Source: an uncultured Eubacteriales bacterium
GTDB lineage: Bacteria; Bacillota; Clostridia; Oscillospirales; Oscillospiraceae
DNA length: 14,862 nucleotides
Assembly (NCBI GenBank): GCA_934567745.1
Contig: CAKTJM010000031.1
Coordinates: 1-14,862, forward strand
Direction: 5' to 3'
Of the stretch, positions 1 to 5,159 are shown piece by piece. Within the stretch, counting starts at the first letter, position 1. Each line of letters begins with the position of its first letter. Both the position numbers and the translations under genes were made by a program. Under the pieces are notes generated by a model, which saw nothing but the letters and a program-made list of their open reading frames with translations, was not told the DNA's origin and did no database searches.

Positions 1-787
1 GCTCCTTCTGATACTGGCGCAGCTGCTCCAGGAACCGCTTCTCCTTCTCGACGGCGTAGAACGAATAGCTGCCCGCGTAGAAGGCCGCCTTGCCGCCGCG
101 GATCTCGATCACCCGGGAAATGGTGCGATCGAGGAAGTAGCGGTCGTGGGAGATGGCCAGGACGGTGCCCTTGTAATGGCTCAGGTATTCCTCCAGCCAC
201 TCGGTGGCGTGGAGGTCCAGGTGGTTCGTCGGCTCGTCGAGGAGCAGGATCTCCGTGTCGGTCAGGATGAGCCGCGCGAGGTTGATGCGCGTCTTCTCGC
301 CGCCGGAGAGGTCGGCGAAGAGCTTGTCCCGGAAGGCGCGCTCGATGCCCAGGCCGGAGCAGACCTTCTCCAGCCGCATCTCCGTCTCATAGCCGCCGCC
401 GCTCTCGAAGGCGGCCTGTAGGCGGTCGTAGCGGGCCAGCAGCGCCGGGTCCGCCCCGGCGAGCCGTTCGCTCAGGTCCCGCAGCTCCCGCTCCATGGCG
501 TACAGCTCGTCGAAGGCCGTGCGCAGGACGTCCTCGACCGTGCTGCCCGCCGGATAGACGGGGATCTGGGAGATGAGGCCCAGGCGCTTGCCGGGCGCGA
601 TCTGGACGGCGCCGCCGTCCGGCCGCTCCTGGCCGGTGAGGATGCGGAAGAGGGTGGTCTTCCCCGCCCCGTTGCGGCCGAGGATGCCGACGCGCTCCCC
701 CGCGTCCACCTGGAAGGTCAGGCCGTCCAGGACGGGCTGGCCGACCTCGTATTCCTTTGTCAGGTCGCGTACCGCGATGTCTATCAT
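1..787 (-). CDS. ABC-F family ATPase, N-terminal half (partial at left edge)
   Basis: The reading frame starts at ATG 785-787 (MIDIAVRDLTKEYEV...) and is still open at position 1, so 262 codons are visible and the C-terminal part is missing. It contains a complete first ABC domain: Walker A GRNGAGKTT, signature LSGGEKTRINLARLIL, Walker B ILLLDEPTNHLDL and the H-loop ISHDRYFLD. There are no membrane segments. The end of the visible part (AGSYSFYAVEKEKRFLEQL) is the charged helical start of the interdomain linker that in ABC-F proteins reaches toward the ribosomal P/E-site tRNA. ABC-F proteins are soluble twin-ATPase translation factors, and some protect ribosomes from antibiotics; which subfamily this is cannot be told without the linker and second domain. 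An AAGGA sequence about 10 nt upstream is a modest ribosome-binding site. I found no convincing promoter for it in 788-900. It is transcribed divergently from the MtnA-like gene. Confidence 0.93.
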   Translation of the reverse strand, partial: MIDIAVRDLTKEYEVGQPVLDGLTFQVDAGERVGILGRNGAGKTTLFRILTGQERPDGGAVQIAPGKRLGLISQIPVYPAGSTVEDVLRTAFDELYAMERELRDLSERLAGADPALLARYDRLQAAFESGGGYETEMRLEKVCSGLGIERAFRDKLFADLSGGEKTRINLARLILTDTEILLLDEPTNHLDLHATEWLEEYLSHYKGTVLAISHDRYFLDRTISRVIEIRGGKAAFYAGSYSFYAVEKEKRFLEQLRQYQKE

Positions 788-822
788 GCTTCGTCGTCCT
801 TTTCTCTGCCCGCCGGGCGTCC

Positions 823-851
823 TTGACGCGCCGGGGGCGCTATGGTATGAT
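823..851 (+). promoter_or_regulatory. Sigma-70-type promoter of the MtnA-like gene
   Basis: TTGACG at 823-828 and TATGAT at 846-851 are separated by exactly 17 nt. TGG just before the -10 makes it an extended -10 promoter. It lies in the gap between divergent genes and points at the ORF starting at 900, with an expected transcription start near 858 and an AGGAGGT ribosome-binding site at 885-891. Confidence 0.8.
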
Positions 852-899
852 GATCCCAAAACGAGATCCATTCTCTATCTACGTAGGAGGTAATCCACA

Positions 900-1964
900 A
901 TGATCGCACTGCAATGGCAGGCCAAGGTCCTCTTGCTCCTGGACCAGGCCCGGTACCCCGAGGAGGAGCTCTGGCTCGAATGCACCACCGCCGAGGCGAC
1001 CGCCGAGGTCCTCTCCTCTGGCGCCATCCTGGAGGACAAGATCGCCGCGACCGCCGGGGCCTATGGCTACTGCCTGGCCGCGCTGGAGCATCAGGAGCTG
1101 CTGGGCACGCCCGCCTTCGACGAGAAGCTGGACGCGGCCAAGGCGCTCCTGCTGGCGAGCCGTCCCGGCTCCCGCGGGATGCAGGCCGCCATGGACTTCA
1201 TGGAGCATCCGCCCGAGGCCTACACCAAGAACGCCGACCGGATCACCACGCTCCTGGCGACCGCCGTGACCTTCGACCGGCAGCAGGTCATCGCCGACCG
1301 CAACATCTGCCGCAACGGCACCGACCTCATGGGCGAGGGCACCCGCGTGCTGGTCCGCACGGACCGGGGCGCGTTCCACTCCGCCTCCCCCTCCGGCGCG
1401 CTGGGCATCGTCCGCCGCGGGCTCAAGCGGGAGATCCTGGAGTCCGCCGCCCTGTGCGAGGGCCGCCCCGCGCTGACCGCCGCGACGACGCTGGCTCAGG
1501 AGCTGACGAAGGAGGGCCTGCCCTTCACCCTGATCCCCGACCACGCGGCCGCGACTTTCCTCGCGCGCCAGGGCGCGCACATGGTGCTGTGCGACGGCCT
1601 GCTCGCCGCGCGCAACGGCGACTGCAAGGCCCCGGTGGGGACCTATGAGCTGGCCATCTCCTGCTACTTCCACTCCATCCCCTTCTACGTCGTGCTGACG
1701 GCCGGGGACATCGCGCTGGACATCGAGAGCGGCGTGCAGCTCGGCCAGGACGAGGGCGATCCCGCTGAGGTCCTGTCGGTGCTGGGCGAGGCGCTCCCCT
1801 GCGGCCAGGCCCAGGGCTGGGTCCCCGCCTATGACGTGGTCCCCGCCTTCCTGATCTCCGGCTACATCACCGACCGGGGCATCGCGTCCGCGCCGTACGA
1901 CGAGACGCTGCCCTATACCGTCGAGCACGCCCCCAAGAAGCTCATCGTCAACTTCGACGCGTGA
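900..1964 (+). CDS. MtnA/eIF2B-like isomerase-fold protein with a degenerate active site
   Basis: This 354-residue protein aligns by eye along its whole length with methylthioribose-1-phosphate isomerase (MtnA) and the wider eIF2B-like aldose-phosphate isomerase family. Matching stretches are LLLLDQARYPEEELWLEC (residues 11-28), ASRPGSRGMQAAMDFM (86-101), CEGRPALTAATTLAQEL (186-202), EGLPFTLIPDHAAATFL (205-221), NGD...VGTYELA (239-252) and VPAYDVVPAFLISGYITDRGI (308-328). Key MtnA features are changed. The N-terminal VRGAPAIG substrate loop reads ILEDKIAAT. The catalytic-Cys segment reads GAFHSASPSGALG (157-169) with no Cys. The NK pair in NGDxxNKIGT is AP. An Asp at 222 may correspond to the catalytic Asp, but GADR is not preserved. 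It is therefore unlikely to be a standard MtnA; an altered sugar-phosphate isomerase or a binding or regulatory protein is possible. Start: ATG 900 has AGGAGGT 8 nt upstream. It is monocistronic, and its stop lies 3 bp from the convergent murF stop. Confidence 0.85.
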   Translation: MIALQWQAKVLLLLDQARYPEEELWLECTTAEATAEVLSSGAILEDKIAATAGAYGYCLAALEHQELLGTPAFDEKLDAAKALLLASRPGSRGMQAAMDFMEHPPEAYTKNADRITTLLATAVTFDRQQVIADRNICRNGTDLMGEGTRVLVRTDRGAFHSASPSGALGIVRRGLKREILESAALCEGRPALTAATTLAQELTKEGLPFTLIPDHAAATFLARQGAHMVLCDGLLAARNGDCKAPVGTYELAISCYFHSIPFYVVLTAGDIALDIESGVQLGQDEGDPAEVLSVLGEALPCGQAQGWVPAYDVVPAFLISGYITDRGIASAPYDETLPYTVEHAPKKLIVNFDA

Positions 1965-1967
1965 GGC

Positions 1968-3359
1968 TCACTCCTCCAGGGCCAGCCGCTGCAAGGCGCG
2001 CGTGAGCTCCTCGAACGCCATCCCACGGGAGGCCTTGACCAACACCACCCCGCCTGGCTGGACCAGGCCGGGCAGGAGGGCCAGGGCCTCCTCTTTGTTC
2101 GGCGCATAGAAGACGTCGGGGATGTCGGACTGGCTGGCGGCGTCGTAGATGTTCCACGCCAGGTCCCCGATGGCCAGGAGGGCGTCGATCCCGCCGACCT
2201 GGCCGGCGAACTCGCCCACGCTGCGGTGCAGCTCCGGCCCGAGCGCGCCCAGCTCGAACATGTCGCCGAGGATGGCCACGCGCCGGGTCCCACCGCTGTG
2301 GGCCAGGACCTCCAGCGCCGCGCGCATGGACTGCGGGTTGGCGTTGTAGCTGTCGTCGAGGATCGTCAGCGCGCCCTGGTGGACGATGTTCATCCGCATC
2401 TTCGTGGGGACGAAGGCGCGGATGCCCGCGATCAGCTCCTCGGTCGTCAGACCGAACCGCTCGCCGATGGCGCAGGCGGTCAGGACCGGGTAGATCATGT
2501 GGCTGCCGAGGGCGGGCACGGTGACGTCGAAGGTGTCCCGCGGCGTGCGGATCGTGCAGGCCAGCCCCTTCGCCCCGAGCTGGTGGACGCTGGTCGCCGC
2601 ATAGGGCGGCTCGTGGTCCTCGCCGAAGAAGACGATGTCGGGGCCGATGGTCCCCTCCAGGGTGCGCAGGAGCGGATCGTCCCCGTTGAGGACGGCCAGG
2701 CTGCCCGGCTGCATATAGCGGAAGATCTCGCTCTTGGCGCGCAGGATGCCGCCGCGGCTGCCGAGGTTCTCGATGTGCGCGTCGCCGATGTTCGTGATGA
2801 CGGCGACGTCCGGGCGGGCGATCTGGGTGAGGTAGTCGATCTCGCCGAAGTGGTTCATGCCCATCTCCAGGACGCAGATCTGGTCCTGGGACGTGAGCCG
2901 GAAGAGCGTGAGCGGGAGGCCCAGCTCGTTGTTGAAGTTCCCCTCGGTCTTGAGGACGCGGTAGTGCTGGGAGAGGACGGAGGCGACCATGTCCTTGGTC
3001 GTGGTCTTGCCGACGCTGCCGGTGATGCCGATGATGGGGATCGGGAAGCGCCCCAGATAGGCGTGCGCCGCCCGGCCGATGGCGGTCATCGTGTCCTCGA
3101 CGAGGACGTAGGCCTTGCCGGGCAGGAGCGTCTCCGGCTCCTCCATCGTCAGGCAGGCCACGGCGCCGCTCTCGAGCGCGGACGTGATGTAGCGGTGGCC
3201 GTCGGTGCGCTCACCGCGCAGGGCCACGAACAGAGCGCCCGGCCGCACGGCGCGGCTGTCGGTCTCCACCGAGGTGAAGACGGTATCGAGCGCGAGCGGC
3301 GTGCCAAGCTGGCGGCCGCCGGTGGCGTCGAGCAGTTCCTTCAGGGTCATGGGTTCCAT
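1968..3359 (-). CDS. murF: UDP-N-acetylmuramoyl-tripeptide--D-alanyl-D-alanine ligase (MurF)
   Basis: MurF is the cytoplasmic ATP-dependent ligase that adds D-Ala-D-Ala to the UDP-MurNAc-tripeptide, the last soluble step of peptidoglycan precursor synthesis. The 463 residues are normal for the family. Visible elements are the N-terminal uridine-binding domain with SVETDSRAVRPGALFVALRGE (from residue 30), the Mur-ligase P-loop GITGSVGKTTTK (111-122), EGNFNNELGLPLT (139-151), EMGMNHFGEI (165-174), TNIGDAHIENLGS (189-201), RAKSEIF with the expected carbamylated Lys (about 209), and the C-terminal DDSYNANPQSM (335-345). The chosen ATG at 3357-3359 has GAGGAGG upstream with suitable spacing; an ATG three codons in is an alternative. 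It is 33 bp downstream of ddl on the same strand, so the two form an operon whose products act in sequence. No intrinsic terminator is seen; the convergent gene begins its stop codon 3 bp away. Confidence 0.97.
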   Translation of the reverse strand: MEPMTLKELLDATGGRQLGTPLALDTVFTSVETDSRAVRPGALFVALRGERTDGHRYITSALESGAVACLTMEEPETLLPGKAYVLVEDTMTAIGRAAHAYLGRFPIPIIGITGSVGKTTTKDMVASVLSQHYRVLKTEGNFNNELGLPLTLFRLTSQDQICVLEMGMNHFGEIDYLTQIARPDVAVITNIGDAHIENLGSRGGILRAKSEIFRYMQPGSLAVLNGDDPLLRTLEGTIGPDIVFFGEDHEPPYAATSVHQLGAKGLACTIRTPRDTFDVTVPALGSHMIYPVLTACAIGERFGLTTEELIAGIRAFVPTKMRMNIVHQGALTILDDSYNANPQSMRAALEVLAHSGGTRRVAILGDMFELGALGPELHRSVGEFAGQVGGIDALLAIGDLAWNIYDAASQSDIPDVFYAPNKEEALALLPGLVQPGGVVLVKASRGMAFEELTRALQRLALEE

Positions 3360-3392
3360 GGGGCTTCCTCCTCTTCTCTTCCGTGGGCGGCG

Positions 3393-4442
3393 TCACACGC
3401 CGCGCAGACGCAGGGACTCGTCGATGATCCGCTGGCACAGCTCCGTGTAGGAGATCCCGACCGCGGCGGCCTCCTGCGGCACGAGGCTGGTGGGCGTCAT
3501 GCCGGGCAGGGTGTTGATCTCCAGGAACCACGGGGTCCCGTCCTCGTCCAGGATGAAGTCGGCGCGGGAATAGACCGTCAGGCCCAGTGCGCGGTAGACC
3601 TTCAGCGCGGCGGCGCGGACGCGCTCCTCGATCTCGGGCGGGATCTCCGCCGGGCAGACCTCGAGGGCGGCGCCGGGCTGGTATTTGTTCTCATAATCAT
3701 AGAAGCCGGTCTTCGGGATGATCTCGATGGACGGCAGCGCGCGGTCCTCCAGCAGCGCGACCTGGATCTCCCGGCCGGAGACATAGCGTTCGAGCACGCA
3801 GCGGCCGCCGAAGCGCAGACCGTCCAGCAGGGCCGCGTGGAGCTGCTTCTTGTCGAAGGCGATGGACACGCCGATGGACGAGCCGCTGTCCACAGGCTTG
3901 ACGACGCAGGGCACGGGCGTGGTGCTCGTGAGCCGATCCACGTCGCGCTCCGTGTAATCGACGCGCCTCCACTCCGGGGTGGCCACGTCGAGGTCGGCGA
4001 TGAACCGCTTCGTCAGGTCCTTGTCCATGGCGATGGCGGAGCTGAGGTGGCCGGACCCAGTGTAGGGGATCCCCATGAGGTCGAAGACCGCCTGGATGCG
4101 CCCGTCCTCGCCGCAGGCCCCGTGGAGGGCCAGGAAGACGAGGTCGGCCATCTGGCACAGCTCGAGCACGCCCTGGCCGATGGCGCTGGGGCTCTTCCAG
4201 CGGCGGGCGGCCTTGACCTCCTCGAGGTCGGGGGCGACACGGGCGACATGCTTGGCGCTGTCGGGGATGGGGGCGTCGAAATAGGACGCGAGGGGGCCTT
4301 CGTGGTCCTCCAGCCCGAAGTAGAGGTCCACCAGGGCCGCCTGGTGTCCAAGGGCGCGCAATGCCTCTGCGATCATGGTACCAGAGGAGAGGGAAACGTT
4401 CCGTTCGGGGCTCAGGCCACCGGCCAACACGACGATCTTCAT
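3393..4442 (-). CDS. ddl: D-alanine--D-alanine ligase (Ddl)
   Basis: Ddl joins two D-alanines using ATP, giving the dipeptide that MurF attaches to the cell-wall precursor. The protein is 349 residues with an ATP-grasp fold. Motifs include AGGLSPERNVSLSSG (7-21, substrate Glu13), LHGACGEDGRIQ (106-117), PYTGSGHLSSAIAMDK (126-141), VVKPVDSGSSIGVS (180-193), GFYDYENKY in the omega loop (246-254), YSRADFILDEDG (291-302) and the metal-binding LEINTLPGMTPTSL (307-320). The FYDYENKY loop is that of D-Ala-D-Ala enzymes and not of the D-Ala-D-Lac enzymes linked to vancomycin resistance. Start: ATG 4440-4442 follows AAAGGAGGT (4447-4455). A longer in-frame start at 4514 is rejected because it overlaps the promoter -35 element. 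It is the first gene of the ddl-murF operon. Confidence 0.96.
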   Translation of the reverse strand: MKIVVLAGGLSPERNVSLSSGTMIAEALRALGHQAALVDLYFGLEDHEGPLASYFDAPIPDSAKHVARVAPDLEEVKAARRWKSPSAIGQGVLELCQMADLVFLALHGACGEDGRIQAVFDLMGIPYTGSGHLSSAIAMDKDLTKRFIADLDVATPEWRRVDYTERDVDRLTSTTPVPCVVKPVDSGSSIGVSIAFDKKQLHAALLDGLRFGGRCVLERYVSGREIQVALLEDRALPSIEIIPKTGFYDYENKYQPGAALEVCPAEIPPEIEERVRAAALKVYRALGLTVYSRADFILDEDGTPWFLEINTLPGMTPTSLVPQEAAAVGISYTELCQRIIDESLRLRGV

Positions 4443-4446
4443 AGGG

Positions 4447-4455
4447 ACCTCCTTT
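4447..4455 (-). promoter_or_regulatory. Ribosome-binding site that fixes the ddl start
   Basis: On the minus strand the sequence reads AAAGGAGGT, 4 nt before ATG at 4442. It is a near-perfect anti-16S match and selects the 349-residue form over the 24-residue longer in-frame alternative. Confidence 0.85.
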
Positions 4456-4485
4456 ACGGATCGATGGGATGGATACATTCCAAAG

Positions 4486-4514
4486 ATTATAGCACACCCG
4501 CCGCCAGATCTCAA
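4486..4514 (-). promoter_or_regulatory. Promoter of the ddl-murF operon
   Basis: Minus-strand TTGAGA (4509-4514) and TATAAT (4486-4491) are spaced by 17 nt, with an extended TGC before the -10. The predicted transcription start near 4479 leaves a short leader of about 37 nt before ddl. Confidence 0.87.
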
Positions 4515-4524
4515 CTGGCACAGT

Positions 4525-4543
4525 GGACAGGGATCGTCTGTCC
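4525..4543. repeat. Small inverted repeat upstream of the ddl promoter
   Basis: GGACAG (4525-4530) and CTGTCC (4538-4543) flank a 7-nt spacer. It sits about 11 bp upstream of the ddl -35 box, between the ferredoxin terminator and the ddl promoter. It could be an operator or a chance hairpin; there is no T-tract, so it is not an intrinsic terminator by itself. Confidence 0.4.
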
Positions 4544-4592
4544 CATGCCCCCATAGTGTATGGCCCCGCAGGCGTCGGCTTGCCGGAACGAC

Positions 4593-4627
4593 AAAAAAAT
4601 GAGCGTGCTGCTGCCAGCGCGCTCATT
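4593..4627 (-). terminator. Intrinsic terminator of the ferredoxin gene
   Basis: A 13-bp stem (4598-4610 with 4615-4627, one G-U pair) closes a 4-nt loop. On the minus strand it is followed by a run of seven T (4593-4599, overlapping the stem base). It lies 28 bp beyond the ferredoxin stop and separates that gene from ddl. Confidence 0.9.
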
Positions 4628-4654
4628 CTTTCATCGTTCGATCCTTATGTCAGA

Positions 4655-4843
4655 TCACTCGGCAAAACCAAGAGCCTTGGGCTCGGTCTCGCAAGCGTCT
4701 TCGCAGCCGCCGCAGTCGATGCACTCGGAAGTGACCTTGCAGACGTCCTTGTCGCCTTCCTTGGCCTCGATGATGGCGCCGGTGGGACATTCGTCGATGC
4801 ACTTCTTGCAGAAGGTGCACAGTTCAGGATTGATAACATACAT
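4655..4843 (-). CDS. 2[4Fe-4S] ferredoxin
   Basis: This is a 62-residue soluble low-potential electron carrier of the bacterial 2[4Fe-4S] ferredoxin type. The first cluster motif is C9-x2-C12-x2-C15-x3-C19-P (ELCTFCKKCIDECP) and the second is C41-x2-C44-x2-C47-x3-C51 (ECIDCGGCEDAC). The second motif has Glu where Pro usually follows the last Cys. There is an additional Cys35, and the spacing between the motifs is expanded by an acidic/lysine-rich insert (about 26-38). The start ATG 4841-4843 is chosen because GGAGGT lies 9 nt upstream; an in-frame ATG 11 codons earlier would place the ribosome-binding site inside the gene. It is a single-gene unit with its own promoter and terminator. It may donate electrons to low-potential enzymes such as the activase system at 7719-11970, but this link is inferred only from proximity and chemistry. 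Confidence 0.95.
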   Translation of the reverse strand: MYVINPELCTFCKKCIDECPTGAIIEAKEGDKDVCKVTSECIDCGGCEDACETEPKALGFAE

Positions 4844-4881
4844 AGTTGGGTACCTCCAATGTAATTTTCTTGGCAATGCTC

Positions 4882-4909
4882 ATTGTACCACAACTTTTGA
4901 AAAATGCAA
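4882..4909 (-). promoter_or_regulatory. Promoter of the ferredoxin gene
   Basis: Minus-strand TTGCAT (4904-4909) and TACAAT (4882-4887) are 16 nt apart, and the -10 is extended by TGG. The expected start is near 4875, about 30 nt upstream of the ferredoxin ATG. The surrounding DNA is much more AT-rich than the rest of the window. Confidence 0.7.
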
Positions 4910-4918
4910 TTGAAAAAT
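4897..4918. repeat. Direct repeat TTGAAAAAT x2 over the ferredoxin promoter
   Basis: TTGAAAAAT occurs at 4897-4905 and 4910-4918 with a 13-bp period, overlapping and flanking the ferredoxin -35 element. It may be a regulator binding site or a chance feature of AT-rich DNA. In the remaining leader (4919-5006) I found no convincing promoter for clpC. Confidence 0.45.
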
Positions 4919-5006
4919 CACAGAAAATTTTTGGTTATTTTTATGGTTTTCGGGAAGGATCTTCATGTACTTTTCACACATTGGAATCGATTGGAGGTTT
5001 CTAACC

Positions 5007-5159
5007 ATGCAGATCGAACGAGATCGAACGGCCGATCTTGGCAGTATCACCCCAGCTTTGGAGGGTGCGCCCGCCTCTCAGCGCCATGCGGATCGACGCG
5101 GGCCCGTCACCGCTCCTGCCCCTGTCAGCGGGAAGGAGGATGCCCCATCAAGACCGTGA
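5007..5159 (+). CDS. Possible 50-residue leader ORF upstream of clpC
   Basis: ATG 5007-5009 is preceded by GGAGGT (4993-4998) with 8-nt spacing, a good ribosome-binding site. The ORF encodes 50 residues ([20 protein letters not shown]...) and ends at TGA 5157-5159, which overlaps a GTG (5156-5158) in the clpC frame as GTGA, a typical translational-coupling arrangement. The peptide is rich in Ala, Pro, Arg and Asp and resembles no family I recognise. The first codons contain a perfect 10-bp tandem repeat. It could be a translated leader that controls clpC, or a chance ORF; a leader role is an inference. The alternative is an untranslated leader with clpC starting at a rare codon. Confidence 0.4.
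   Translation: MQIERDRTADLGSITPALEGAPASQRHADRRGPVTAPAPVSGKEDAPSRP
5011..5030 (+). repeat. Perfect 10-bp tandem repeat in the clpC leader
   Basis: AGATCGAACG occurs twice head to tail (5011-5020, 5021-5030). The second copy can also form a hairpin with the following sequence: AGATCG (5021-5026) pairs with CGATCT (5033-5038). It sits immediately after the ATG of the possible leader ORF. Confidence 0.75.
5134..5139 (+). promoter_or_regulatory. Ribosome-binding site of clpC
   Basis: AGGAGG is the only strong Shine-Dalgarno sequence in front of the conserved ClpC N-terminus. It is 7 nt from an in-frame ATC (5147), 16 nt from an in-frame GTG (5156), and directly abuts an out-of-frame ATG (5140). 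The start codon is therefore unresolved. Confidence 0.6.

Noticed and set aside
3393..4442. Possibility that the ligase is a vancomycin-resistance D-Ala-D-Lac ligase
   Set aside because: The omega-loop FYDYENKY is typical of D-Ala-D-Ala enzymes and no van regulatory or vanH/vanX genes are present.
4443..4514. Longer in-frame start for Ddl (24 more residues)
   Set aside because: The extension overlaps the -35/-10 promoter elements and lies upstream of the predicted transcription start; the shorter start has an AAAGGAGGT site.
2226..4556. A 776-codon open frame on the plus strand opposite murF and ddl
   Set aside because: It spans two certain minus-strand genes and the ddl promoter, and has artefactual composition.
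4844..4876. Longer in-frame start for the ferredoxin (11 more residues)
   Set aside because: It would place the GGAGGT ribosome-binding site inside the coding region, and the conserved family start MYVI is downstream.
4904..5155. ATG 4904 as the start of ClpC
   Set aside because: The added 84 residues do not resemble any Clp N-terminus, there is no ribosome-binding site, and the region overlaps the ferredoxin promoter DNA.
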